A stretch of 64,000 nt of DNA from positions 5,800,001 to 5,864,000 of the forward strand of contig NZ_FNSI01000001.1 in assembly GCF_900104955.1 (NCBI RefSeq), given 5' to 3'. A program made the position numbers and the translations under genes. The stretch is from Beijerinckia sp. 28-YEA-48. GTDB lineage: Bacteria > Pseudomonadota > Alphaproteobacteria > Rhizobiales > Beijerinckiaceae. Below the pieces are notes generated by a model that was given only the letters and a program-made list of their open reading frames with translations, did no database searches and was not told where the DNA came from. Positions 41,588 to 49,934 of the stretch are shown here, piece after piece. Each line of letters starts with the position of its first letter. The stretch's first letter is position 1.

Positions 41588-41743
41588 GTCATCCCCGACA
41601 GCCGCGCAGCGGCTGAGCGGGGATCCAGAGCAAGCGGGAGAATGCTGATTGGGGCACAGTCTCAGGTGATGCGCGGCTCGAATGCTGCGCTTTGCCACCT
41701 GCCCCTGAATTCCCGTTCGCGGCTTCGCCGCGTTGGGAATGAC
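41588..41743. repeat. REP/BIME-like intergenic palindromic repeat element
   Basis: The gap before the ubiD-like gene is occupied by two linked palindromes. The first is ATCCCCG (41591-41597) with CGGGGAT (41618-41624). The second is ATTCCC (41709-41714) with GGGAAT (41735-41740), enclosing the inner pair CGCGG/CCGCG. The element is bounded by GTCATCCCC and GGGAATGAC, which are inverted versions of the same end. A related half-unit lies at 61384-61421. Such dispersed repeats are common in alphaproteobacterial genomes. Confidence 0.6.
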
Positions 41744-41812
41744 AACCGCGAGCTTCTTCAGCGACCGGGCCGAAACAACAAGCGCGACGACGCGCATAGG
41801 GAGGAGAAAACT

Positions 41813-43366
41813 ATGAACACCGTAGCCGACAAGGGCCGCACGGACGATGCCACGCCGCTCGACTTCGATCGCTTTCGCCTGCGCACATTCATGCAGGAGA
41901 TTGCGGCGCAAGGCGAAGTCGAGATCATCGAGAACAAGACCGATCTTGCCGTTGTGGCTGCGATCGTTGCCAACACCAGCAAGGCGGTCTGGTTCAAAAA
42001 GGTCGGGCCGGAGGAGCAGGAGCTTGTCGCCAGTGTAGCGGGCTGGCGCTCGCGCCTGGCCAAGGCTTTTGGCGTGTCGGAGCGCCAATTGCTCGGCGAA
42101 TTGATGCGGCGGTTGGAAACCAAACATCCGGTCGTCGAGGTGACGCGGGCGCAGGCGCCGTGCCAGCAGGTCGTGCAGACCGGCGACGACGTCGATGTCA
42201 CCGCCTTGCCGGTGCATTTGCAGCATGGGCTTGACGGCGCGCCCTATATTTCCTCGGCGATCGATTTCAGCATCGATCCGAAGACCGGTTGGACCAATGT
42301 GGGTCTGCGTCGCCTGATGTTGCGCAACCGTACCGAGACGGGCGTCGATCTCAACGCGCCGAGCGATCTGCGCGTCATCTATATGGAAGCAGCGGCTGCT
42401 GGAAAGCCGGTGCCCGTCGCCTATGTCATCGGCTCGCATCCGGTCGATATGGTCGCCGCGACCATGTCGATCCGCACCGATGAATTGAGCTTGATGGCCA
42501 GCTTGCGCGATGCGCCGATGCCGGTGGTCAAATGTATCACCAATGATCTGCGAGTGCCGGCGGACGCGGAATATGTGATCGAGGGCTGGCTCGATCCGCA
42601 TGGCTATGTCGAGCCCGAGGGGCCATACGGCGAATATATGGGCTATTACGGTGGCCTAAAGAAGAACCCGGTTTTTCATGTGACGGCGATTACGCGCCGG
42701 TCCGATGCGCTGTTTCAGACGATCTCGATCAGCGGCAAACATCTGGCGCGGACCGACACGTCGCAGCTCGAGAACCTGCGTACCGAACTTAATGTTTGGC
42801 GCGCCCTGAAAATGGCGGTGCGCGAGCCGCTCGCTGTCTATGCGCCTGTGGCGGCCGCCGGGGCGCAGAACGTGCGCGTGCAATTGCGCCAGCGCGTACC
42901 GGGCGAAGCGCGTTCGGCGATCATGGCGGTGCTGGGCGCCTGCGGCGTCAAGAACATGTTCGTCGTCGATCCGGATATCGACATCTTCAACGACGAGGAG
43001 ATGGAATGGGCTTTAGGCACGCGCTTCCAGCCGGCGAAAGATCTGATCGTCGTTGATAATCTGCGCACGAGCCCGCTCGACCCCTCGCTCGATGGCGCGC
43101 GCATGGGTAGCAAGGCCGGCTATGATCTGACCTGGCCATTTGGCAAAAGCGGCATGGACACGATCATCCCGGCAGCGCCGGCCTATGCCGGCAAGCGTTT
43201 CGCCTCGCTCGAAGCGGCGCTCGTTGACGGACCGAAATATTTCGAGGATCTGATGGCCGCTGTCGGCAGCCGCGATGGCCGCGAGATCGTGCGCGAACTC
43301 GACGTGTTGAAGGCAAAAGGCAAGGCGGGGCGCGATGCTCAGGGGCGCTGGACGAACGGCGCCTGA
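41813..43366 (+). CDS. UbiD-family prenyl-FMN-dependent decarboxylase
   Basis: A 517-residue enzyme from the ATG at 41813 (AGGGAGGAGAAAACT upstream). The family signature is GYVEPEGPYGEYMGYYGG, whose glutamates correspond to the conserved acidic residues of UbiD/Fdc active sites. The N-terminal part (AVVAAIVANTSKAVWFKKVG) and the DVTALPVHLQHGLDGAPYI block also match. UbiD enzymes reversibly decarboxylate aromatic or unsaturated acids using prenylated FMN made by UbiX. No ubiX is in the window. Its place after the monooxygenase and esterase genes suggests a catabolic decarboxylation rather than ubiquinone synthesis. Confidence 0.92.
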   Translation: MNTVADKGRTDDATPLDFDRFRLRTFMQEIAAQGEVEIIENKTDLAVVAAIVANTSKAVWFKKVGPEEQELVASVAGWRSRLAKAFGVSERQLLGELMRRLETKHPVVEVTRAQAPCQQVVQTGDDVDVTALPVHLQHGLDGAPYISSAIDFSIDPKTGWTNVGLRRLMLRNRTETGVDLNAPSDLRVIYMEAAAAGKPVPVAYVIGSHPVDMVAATMSIRTDELSLMASLRDAPMPVVKCITNDLRVPADAEYVIEGWLDPHGYVEPEGPYGEYMGYYGGLKKNPVFHVTAITRRSDALFQTISISGKHLARTDTSQLENLRTELNVWRALKMAVREPLAVYAPVAAAGAQNVRVQLRQRVPGEARSAIMAVLGACGVKNMFVVDPDIDIFNDEEMEWALGTRFQPAKDLIVVDNLRTSPLDPSLDGARMGSKAGYDLTWPFGKSGMDTIIPAAPAYAGKRFASLEAALVDGPKYFEDLMAAVGSRDGREIVRELDVLKAKGKAGRDAQGRWTNGA

Positions 43367-43379
43367 TTTCCCTCTTATG

Positions 43380-43414
43380 AAAATGCCCGGCGCGAGCCGG
43401 GCATTTTATGTTTT
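43380..43414. terminator. Bidirectional terminator between ubiD-like and IorB-like genes
   Basis: AAAATGCCCGGC (43380-43391) pairs with GCCGGGCATTTT (43396-43407) around a 4-base loop. T-rich sequence follows in the plus direction (TTTTATGTTTT), and A residues precede the stem for the minus direction. It separates two convergent genes. Confidence 0.85.
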
Positions 43415-43419
43415 GCGCT

Positions 43420-45657
43420 TCAGTCTGTCCGCAGCTCTTTGGCGGCGTTTTCGAACGGCATCGCGCGTATGCGCTTGTTGGTGGCTCGATAGATCGCTTG
43501 AGCGACAGCCGGGGCAACAGGGGCCAGGGCTACCTCGCCGCAGCCTTGCGGCGGCCGATCGCTGTCGATGAGGATGACCTCGATCTTCGGCATTTCCGCC
43601 AGGGTGAGCAGCGGGTAGGCGTCGAAATTGCCTTGCTCGACCACGCCTTTGGCGAAGGTGATTTCGCTCTTGAACGTGTTGGTCAGCGCAAAGCCGATGC
43701 CGCCTTCGACATTGGCACGCACCAGGCCGGGGTTGACGACTGTGCCGACATCGGCGGCGCAGACGACACGGCGCACGGCGGCGCGGCCTTTCACCATTTC
43801 CACTTCCACCACGTGGGCGACATAGCTTTCGAAAGCGCCGCCGCGGCCGGTGTAGAGGTTGAAGGCAATGCCGCGATGGATGCCGGCGGGTGCCGGTTTG
43901 CTCCATCCAGCAGCCTCTGTCACGCGATCGAGCACGGCGACGGCTCTGGGATCATGTGCTAGAAGGTGCTTTCGATAGAGATAGGGATCGATCTTGGCGG
44001 CATCGGCGAGTTCGTTGATGAAGCTCTCCAGGAAGAAGACTGACGAGGTACTGCCGACGGTGCGCATGAAGCTCACCGGTATCGGCTGTTTCACATCGAC
44101 ATTGTCGACCGTCAGATTGGGCATGGCATAGATGAGATCGTAGAGCGCATCGACCATGGTCTCGTCCCAGCCACCGGCGGCTTGCATCGCCTTCGGTTTG
44201 ATCATCGCATAGAGCGACTCGCCGACGACGCGGGCATGCATGGCGGTTGGATAGCCATCCGGGCCGAGCACAGCGCGCATGCGCGCCGAGGCGCAGGGAC
44301 GATAATAGCTGTGGCGCATATCGTCCTCGCGCGAGCGGATCACCTTCACCGGCCGGCCAACGGCCTTGGAGGCGACGGCGGCATGGAGCACGAAATCGGG
44401 CACATATTTGCGGCCGAAACTGCCGCCGAGGAAGGTGGTGTGAACGATGACTTTATTGGCCGGTACGCCGAAGTTCTTGGCGAGCGTCCAGCGCACCATG
44501 TCCTGGCCCTGGATCGGCCCCCACACTTCGATCTCACCGTCGCGCACATGGACGGTGGCGACCACCGGCTCCATGGTGGCATGGGTGAGATAGGGCGTAT
44601 GATAGCGCGCCTCGATGATTTTTCCGGGCGCGGCACTGAAGGCTTTCTCCACGTCGCCGATGCGGGTGGCGACGACCGCCTTGTCCGAATCCAAAGCGGC
44701 GACGCGATCCTTCATGATCTTATCGCTGCCGAGTGTGGCGGAGACGCCGGGATCGAAGTCGACGACCAAGGCATCCGTGGCCTGTTTAGCGATCCAGTAG
44801 CTCTCCGCCACGACGATCACAGTGTTGTGGATCGGCATCGGCCAGAACGGTGCCGTCACCACGGCCTTGACGCCGGGACGCGCCAGAATTTCGGCTTCGT
44901 TCTTGATGGCGATCACTTTGCCTGTCTGCGTCGGCGTCATCCAGATAGCGCCAAACAGCATGTCGGGCACGCGCACGTCGATGCCGAAAACAGCGCTGCC
45001 ATCGACTTTGGCTGGCGTATCGAGACGCTTGAGGTTCTTGCCGATCAGGCGGCGCTCGGAGGGTGATTTCAGTTTCGGATGTGGATTGAGCGAGAGTTTG
45101 GATGCGTCTTCGGCAACCTCGCCGAAAGAGAGTGACTGGCCTGTCGGCGTATAAATGATGCGACCGAGCTTCGCCTCGCATTGGGTGGCGCGCACGCGCC
45201 AGCGGTTGGCCGCGGCCTGGATCAAAGCTTCGCGGGCTTGCGCCCCGGCTATGCGGAGCCGGTCATGGAAAACCGTTGTCGATGTGGACGCGCCGACGAA
45301 TTGCTGCAGCTCTTCATTCGCGGCGGCCATGCGATAGGCGTCGCGACCGGTGACGAATTCGATGCTGACATTGGCCCAGTCCGCATCCAGCTCGTCGGCG
45401 ACGATCTGCGGCAGGCCGGTATAGACGCCTTGGCCGACCTCGCATTGGGACAGGCCTATGATCGTGCGGCCATCGCGTTCGATGCGAATCCAGTCTGTGA
45501 TCTCGTAGACATTCTCGGCGGCGTCGGCTGGTCGACTGACGGCGAGGGGAACCATCAGGGCGCCAGTTGCCAGCGAAAGGCCTTTGAGAAAGCCGCGCCG
45601 GTCGATACCGGTGGCGGAGAGGGCACGGGGGGCTGGATCAAACATTGGCTGCGGCAT
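43420..45657 (-). CDS. Molybdenum-hydroxylase large subunit, isoquinoline 1-oxidoreductase beta (IorB) family
   Basis: A 745-residue molybdopterin protein with a twin-arginine signal (DRRGFLKGLSLATGALMVPLA, R20-R21), so it is exported folded with its cofactor. Conserved parts include LSQCEVGQGVYTGLPQIVADELD, the second-domain HTTFLGGSFGRKYVPDF loop, SFMRTVGSTSSVFFLESF and the catalytic glutamate in PPQGCGEVALAPVAPA. These enzymes hydroxylate N-heterocycles or oxidise aldehydes and pass electrons to a [2Fe-2S] subunit and then to a cytochrome or the quinone pool. The gene overlaps the upstream [2Fe-2S] gene by 20 bases. The actual substrate is unknown. Confidence 0.92.
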   Translation of the reverse strand: MPQPMFDPAPRALSATGIDRRGFLKGLSLATGALMVPLAVSRPADAAENVYEITDWIRIERDGRTIIGLSQCEVGQGVYTGLPQIVADELDADWANVSIEFVTGRDAYRMAAANEELQQFVGASTSTTVFHDRLRIAGAQAREALIQAAANRWRVRATQCEAKLGRIIYTPTGQSLSFGEVAEDASKLSLNPHPKLKSPSERRLIGKNLKRLDTPAKVDGSAVFGIDVRVPDMLFGAIWMTPTQTGKVIAIKNEAEILARPGVKAVVTAPFWPMPIHNTVIVVAESYWIAKQATDALVVDFDPGVSATLGSDKIMKDRVAALDSDKAVVATRIGDVEKAFSAAPGKIIEARYHTPYLTHATMEPVVATVHVRDGEIEVWGPIQGQDMVRWTLAKNFGVPANKVIVHTTFLGGSFGRKYVPDFVLHAAVASKAVGRPVKVIRSREDDMRHSYYRPCASARMRAVLGPDGYPTAMHARVVGESLYAMIKPKAMQAAGGWDETMVDALYDLIYAMPNLTVDNVDVKQPIPVSFMRTVGSTSSVFFLESFINELADAAKIDPYLYRKHLLAHDPRAVAVLDRVTEAAGWSKPAPAGIHRGIAFNLYTGRGGAFESYVAHVVEVEMVKGRAAVRRVVCAADVGTVVNPGLVRANVEGGIGFALTNTFKSEITFAKGVVEQGNFDAYPLLTLAEMPKIEVILIDSDRPPQGCGEVALAPVAPAVAQAIYRATNKRIRAMPFENAAKELRTD

Positions 45658-46081
45658 GGATGGCCTCCCGAATCCGATGATAGGTGGCGCAGCGACAGAG
45701 ATTGGTCATCGCGTCGTCGATCTGGGTGTCGGTTGGCTTGGGAATCTGCTGCAGCAGCGCCGAAGCCGCCATGATCATACCGGACTGGCAATAGCCACAC
45801 TGCGGCACGTCTTTCTCGATCCAGGCTTTCTGCACGGGATGAGAGCGGTCTTTCGACAATCCCTCAATGGTCGTGATCTGGCGGTTCTCGACTGCTTCGA
45901 CCGGCAGGACGCAGGAGCGTGTCGCGGCGCCATCGACATGCACCGTGCAAGCGCCGCATTGGGCGATACCGCAGCCATATTTGGTTCCCGTCAGTTGCGC
46001 CCAGTCTCGGATCACCCAGAGCAGCGGGGTTTGTTTGTCGCCGTCGAAATCGACCGGTCGACCATTGAGATGGAATTGCAT
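45638..46081 (-). CDS. [2Fe-2S] subunit of molybdenum hydroxylase (IorA family)
   Basis: A 147-residue protein with two [2Fe-2S] clusters. The plant-type ferredoxin cluster is bound by C37, C42, C45 and C57 (KYGCGIAQCGACTVHVDG). The second, four-helix cluster is bound by C95, C98, C129 and C131 (PQCGYCQSGM, NLCRCATY). Every expected cysteine is present. It forms a heterodimer with the IorB-like subunit and has no signal peptide of its own, so it would be carried across the membrane in complex with the Tat-signalled large subunit. No FAD subunit is encoded, as is usual for IorAB. Confidence 0.95.
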   Translation of the reverse strand: MQFHLNGRPVDFDGDKQTPLLWVIRDWAQLTGTKYGCGIAQCGACTVHVDGAATRSCVLPVEAVENRQITTIEGLSKDRSHPVQKAWIEKDVPQCGYCQSGMIMAASALLQQIPKPTDTQIDDAMTNLCRCATYHRIREAIHAAANV

Positions 46082-46212
46082 GTGTCCTCCGTGGCTAGGG
46101 ACCGCAACGGCCCAAAGGTTCGGAGGCGCGATGGTAGAGAGCCGCGGACAGGCGACAATATCGCGACCTGGACAGACTGAGCCGTCAAATCGGGGATAAT
46201 CGCCAGAGCGGA

Positions 46213-47127
46213 TTATGTCGTCAGATTGTCCCAGGGCGGCTTCGGCTTGAAGCGGGCGCTGAGGAGGTCAATAAAACTGCGAAGCTTGGCGGAAGGATGG
46301 CGGCCTTGCGCATGTACCGCGTAAACGCTGAATTCAGGCACAGCGAATTCTTCGAGCACCGGGACGACGCGGCCGGCGGCCAGATCTTCGGCGATCGTGT
46401 AGACGGGGCCTTGCATGATGCCGGCGCCACGCACCACGGCGGTTCGCAAGGCCAAGGTGGCCGAGGCGAGGCGCGGTTGCAGTTGCACGACGAGGGGCTC
46501 GCCGTCTGGTGTCAGAAATCGCCACTCATGTGGGGTCCAGAGGAAGCCGGTATATTGCAGGCAGTCGTGATGGCGCAGGTCTGAAGGATGCTGCGGTGTG
46601 CCGCGTCGCTCAAGATAGCTGGGAGCGGCGCAGGTGACGAAACGGATCGGCGCCAGGCGACGCGCTGTCAGGGTCGAATCCGGCAGATGCCCGACAATGA
46701 CCGCTAGGTCATAGCCTTCGCCGAGAATATCGACATAGCGATCGTTGAGATCGAGTTGAACGCTGATGTCGGGATTCTGCGCCATGAAGTCGACGATCGC
46801 TGGCGCGACCTGCAGGCTGCCGAAGGCGCCAGGTGCGCTGATGCGGAGTTTGCCACGCAGCGTGGTCTGCAGTTCGCCGGCGGCGCCCGTTGCCGCATCT
46901 ATCTCGGAGAGGACGCGCGTGCAGCGTTCGAGGAAGGCTTCGCCTGCTTCCGTCAAGGCGATGCGGCGCGTCGAGCGGTTGAACAGGCGCACGCCAAGCC
47001 ACTTCTCCAGCGACTGAACATGCTTGCTGACGACCGTGGGAGACAATTGCGCGCGCCGGGCGGCGCCAGCGAAACTGCCGCTGGCGACGATTTTTGCGAA
47101 CACGTCCATGCTCGTCAGCCGGTCCAT
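46213..47127 (-). CDS. LysR-family transcriptional regulator
   Basis: A 304-residue regulator with the LysR winged helix at the N-terminus (SMDVFAKIVASGSFAGAARRAQLSPTVVSKHVQSLEKWLG) and an effector-binding domain after residue about 90. It is co-directional with and upstream of the IorAB-type genes (131-base gap), so it could regulate them, although LysR genes are more often divergent. The class II aldolase gene lies upstream on the same strand behind a strong hairpin, so the LysR gene has its own promoter. Its effector is unknown. Confidence 0.9.
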   Translation of the reverse strand: MDRLTSMDVFAKIVASGSFAGAARRAQLSPTVVSKHVQSLEKWLGVRLFNRSTRRIALTEAGEAFLERCTRVLSEIDAATGAAGELQTTLRGKLRISAPGAFGSLQVAPAIVDFMAQNPDISVQLDLNDRYVDILGEGYDLAVIVGHLPDSTLTARRLAPIRFVTCAAPSYLERRGTPQHPSDLRHHDCLQYTGFLWTPHEWRFLTPDGEPLVVQLQPRLASATLALRTAVVRGAGIMQGPVYTIAEDLAAGRVVPVLEEFAVPEFSVYAVHAQGRHPSAKLRSFIDLLSARFKPKPPWDNLTT

Positions 47128-47189
47128 ACCGTCACCCTCCTGGGGAGTGATACAGACTAATGCGGAGATGGGCAGCGGATAAACATGAA

Positions 47190-47228
47190 ATCGCAGGCAT
47201 CCCGGCTGTCTCCGGGAATGCCTGCGAT
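47190..47228 (-). terminator. Hairpin terminator downstream of the class II aldolase gene
   Basis: ATCGCAGGCAT plus CCCGG (47190-47205) pairs with CCGGG plus ATGCCTGCGAT (47212-47228), a 16-base-pair stem with one bulged A. On the minus strand the stem is followed by a weak T-rich stretch. It lies 27 bases after the aldolase stop. Confidence 0.7.
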
Positions 47229-47254
47229 GGCAGATGTTTGCTTACTTATCGGTC

Positions 47255-48022
47255 TTACTTGTCGGTTTTGGAGAAGCCGGGGCCCATTTCCCAGTTTTGT
47301 GGGTAATAGGGCCGGCCGATGAGGCGGCACCAGTTTTCCCAACCGCGTTCATAGGTGAAACCGGCGCGGCCGCGGGTGTTGGCGGCGACTTCCTCGTCGC
47401 TCATCGGCACGATGTCGCCATCGCCGAGCTGATAAGCCTTGATCAGCATTTCGGCGTTGATTTCCATGTAGATCGAAGTGAACACCACATCGCGCAGCGA
47501 CTTGCCCGCGACGGTGCTGCCATGGCCGCGCATCAAGGTGACCGTGCGGTCCCCGAGCGTTTTGGCGAGATCGCGGCCCATGTCCATATTGGTGACGAGC
47601 AGATTGGTGGCGCCGAACTTATGCGAAATGTCCCAGGTCGGGATGTCGGTGCCGATGGGCGCACACATATGCATGATCGGGCGCATTTTACGGCGTGACT
47701 GCACGGTGAAGGGCACGACATTCGGGCTGTGGTTGTGCACCACCGCCATCACGTCGGGACGAGCTTCGTAAACGGCGCCGTGAATGAAGCGCTCGGAATA
47801 GGGCTTGCCCGGCTCATGGCCGATGGTTTTGCCATCCAGCGTGAATTCCATGATGTCGCCGACTTCAACGCAATTGGGCGCGCGCGCGCGTGACAGCAGG
47901 AAGTGCTCAGGCTTCTCCGGATGACGGATGGAAACGTGGCCGAAGGAATCGACCACGTGATGATAGGCGAGAATGCGATTGGCGGTGACGAGATCGTCTT
48001 TAATTTGGCTGATGTCAGTCAT
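47255..48022 (-). CDS. Class II aldolase/adducin-family protein (third copy)
   Basis: A 255-residue protein from the ATG at 48022 (GGAGGAAAC before it). The zinc-site histidines are in AVVHNHSPNVVPFT and MRGHGSTVAG, and FGHVSIRHPEKPEHFLLSR is the N-terminal family block. It is clearly related to the aldolase at 27314 (shared DIS-x-KFGAT, ERFIHG, EARPDVMAVVH against KARPDVMAVVH). The C-terminal tail (RPYYPQNWEMGPGFSK) is longer than in that copy. The substrate is unknown. It is a single gene with its own terminator and an upstream pair of direct repeats. Confidence 0.88.
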   Translation of the reverse strand: MTDISQIKDDLVTANRILAYHHVVDSFGHVSIRHPEKPEHFLLSRARAPNCVEVGDIMEFTLDGKTIGHEPGKPYSERFIHGAVYEARPDVMAVVHNHSPNVVPFTVQSRRKMRPIMHMCAPIGTDIPTWDISHKFGATNLLVTNMDMGRDLAKTLGDRTVTLMRGHGSTVAGKSLRDVVFTSIYMEINAEMLIKAYQLGDGDIVPMSDEEVAANTRGRAGFTYERGWENWCRLIGRPYYPQNWEMGPGFSKTDK

Positions 48023-48033
48023 GTTTCCTCCTT

Positions 48034-48059
48034 GGAAGTTTCTTGCTGGGAAGTTTCTT
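48034..48059. repeat. 11-base direct repeat upstream of the aldolase gene
   Basis: GGAAGTTTCTT occurs at 48034-48044 and 48049-48059 (15-base period), 12-37 bases upstream of the aldolase start. The copies lie between the likely promoter and the Shine-Dalgarno, so they may form an operator. Confidence 0.5.
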
Positions 48060-48139
48060 CTATTGAACCGCGGTCGGTTGGGGCGCAGCGTCGCGGCGGT
48101 TCGCGTTCCTCTGCGCAAGTCGGGCTGTGTCTTACGTGG

Positions 48140-48739
48140 TCATTTGGCTGGTCCGCTGTCGCCAAAGCCTGCGTCTTCCATGGCGCGATGAACGCGGTTC
48201 TGGAACTCGGCGTCGTTGCCCGCGGTCACCAGCGCGACGTGGTCGGCCACGGCATCGCAGAGAGCATCGACCCAGGGCTGTTCTGCGCGGGCGAAGTCGC
48301 TGAGCACGTGGCCGTGCACGAGTTCCTTCACGCCGGGATGGCCGATGCCGAGGCGCACGCGGCGATAGTCATTGCCGATATGGGCGGTGATCGAGCGCAG
48401 GCCATTGTGGCCGGCATTGCCGCCACCCTTCTTGATGCGCAGCTTGCCGGCGGCGAGGTCGAGCTCGTCATGGAAGACGATGACATCGGATGTCGAAATT
48501 TTATGGAAGCGGGCGGCTTCCGCGACCGCACGGCCGCTTTCGTTCATAAAGGTCTGGGGTTCGAGCAGGATGACACGCTGGGTGCCGATCGTGCCCTCGG
48601 TGGCGAGGCCCTGGAAGCGCCTGCGCATGATCGGGAAGCCATGGGCGCGCGTAATCGCGTCGACGCACATGAAGCCGATATTGTGCCGGTTGCCGGCGTA
48701 TTTGCTGCCTGGATTGCCGAGGCCAACGAGGAGAAGCAT
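48140..48739 (-). CDS. pth: Peptidyl-tRNA hydrolase
   Basis: A 199-residue cytoplasmic enzyme that releases tRNA from prematurely terminated peptidyl-tRNA. It has the conserved start [21 protein letters not shown] with the catalytic histidine H19, and the blocks [11 protein letters not shown] and [26 protein letters not shown]. The length matches bacterial Pth. It follows rplY on the same strand, a conserved arrangement in many bacteria, although here a strong terminator lies between them, so pth may have its own promoter. Confidence 0.96.
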   Translation of the reverse strand: MLLLVGLGNPGSKYAGNRHNIGFMCVDAITRAHGFPIMRRRFQGLATEGTIGTQRVILLEPQTFMNESGRAVAEAARFHKISTSDVIVFHDELDLAAGKLRIKKGGGNAGHNGLRSITAHIGNDYRRVRLGIGHPGVKELVHGHVLSDFARAEQPWVDALCDAVADHVALVTAGNDAEFQNRVHRAMEDAGFGDSGPAK

Positions 48740-48865
48740 GGTTTCTGGCTATTATCGCGTTTCTGCATCTGATGGAATCATCAATGCTAGGAAGACGCGT
48801 CCAAACAAGAGATCCCAGGCAAATGGCGTTTCTATTTGCTCTGGATCGACGTGCGGATGTGCAAA

Positions 48866-48897
48866 CAAAAACGCCCGCGCTTTGCGGCGCGGGCGTT
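48866..48897 (-). terminator. Rho-independent terminator after rplY
   Basis: AACGCCCGCGC (48870-48880) pairs with GCGCGGGCGTT (48887-48897) across a 6-base loop, followed on the minus strand by TTTTGTTT. It lies 20 bases after the rplY stop and would largely separate rplY from pth transcription. Confidence 0.85.
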
Positions 48898-48916
48898 CTG
48901 GTGAGCCAATGCCAAA

Positions 48917-49585
48917 TTACTTCTTGGCAGCCGGCTTGGCGGCAGCGGCCGGAGCAGCGCCAGCCGCGGGAGCGGCAGCGGTTGCAGCGGCGGCGGCAGC
49001 CGGCGTTTCCTCGGCCTTCGCCGGGGGGGCGATGGTCGCGATGGTGAAGTCGCGATCGGCGGTCAGCGGCTTGCAGCCTTCCGGCAGGGCGATCGCCGAA
49101 AAATGCAGCGATTCATTGATGCCCATGGCGCTGACGTCAGCGACCAGAGCTTCCGGAATGTTGTCAGCCGGAACGCGCATCTCGATCGAGTGGAGCACGA
49201 TGTTGAGCGAACCGCCCTGCTTGATGCCGGGGCTGGTTTCCTGGCCGATGAAGTGCACCGGCAGGCTGACGCGCAGGGACGAACCCGGCTTCAGACGCAG
49301 GAAGTCGACATGCATCGGCGTGTCGCGAACGACATCGAGCTGGTAGTCGCGCGGAATGACGCGCTCTTTGCGGCCACCGATCTCGACTTCGAAAATCGTG
49401 GTCAGGAAGTGACCGGCGTAGATGAGCTGGTTCAGGTTCTTGTAGTCCAGGCTGATCGCCTGCGGGGCATCGCCACCGCCATAGATCACACCGGGTACCT
49501 TGCCATCACGACGAACGCTGCGGGCGGCCCCCTTGCCGGTCCCGTCGCGGACCGTGGCGGCCAACTGCTTGATCGCTGTTGCCAT
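48917..49585 (-). CDS. rplY: Ribosomal protein bL25 (general stress protein Ctc type)
   Basis: A 222-residue 5S rRNA-binding ribosomal protein of the long Ctc type. The N-terminal L25 domain includes [31 protein letters not shown], and a TL5-type C-terminal beta domain contains [24 protein letters not shown]. An alanine/proline-rich tail (about residues 190-222) is typical of alphaproteobacterial copies. It is followed on the same strand by pth. Confidence 0.95.
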   Translation of the reverse strand: MATAIKQLAATVRDGTGKGAARSVRRDGKVPGVIYGGGDAPQAISLDYKNLNQLIYAGHFLTTIFEVEIGGRKERVIPRDYQLDVVRDTPMHVDFLRLKPGSSLRVSLPVHFIGQETSPGIKQGGSLNIVLHSIEMRVPADNIPEALVADVSAMGINESLHFSAIALPEGCKPLTADRDFTIATIAPPAKAEETPAAAAAATAAAPAAGAAPAAAAKPAAKK

Positions 49586-49934
49586 AACGTGTCCTTTATC
49601 AATGGAAAACGCGCCTTCGCCTCCAGGGGTGTCGGAAACTGGCGCGCGCCGGGCTTATAGGGGAGGCTGCGATCCAACGCAACCTGGGCGGCCTGTCCGG
49701 CAAGAGCGTTGCAAGAGTGTTGTTTGGGCGGGCGCATGGGCCGCTTGGTGGGCAAATCCCACGGAATACAGTCGTTTAACGACTATTTTGTCCGACTTTG
49801 CCTTTTCCGGAAAGCCATCTAACCTCCTGATGTCAGGGTAGCTGTGAAGCGCCAAGTCTGAGGCGTCTAACGTTCAAGTATAAGCTTGGCTAATAAGCAG
49901 CGAACGCCTGGTGATGAGAGGGAGGGAGAGGGGC
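49586..49934. other. Intergenic region between divergent rplY and tctC genes
   Basis: This gap of 349 bases carries the promoters of two divergent genes. The only clear structure seen is the palindrome at 49770-49784. No RNA gene and no credible small reading frame was found. Confidence 0.6.
49770..49784. promoter_or_regulatory. Palindromic operator candidate
   Basis: AGTCGTT and AACGACT form a perfect 7+1+7 palindrome (AGTCGTTTAACGACT), followed by TTTTGTCCGAC. It lies about 150 bases upstream of the tctC gene at 49935 and about 185 bases from rplY. It is a plausible repressor site, with no regulator gene adjacent. Confidence 0.4.
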
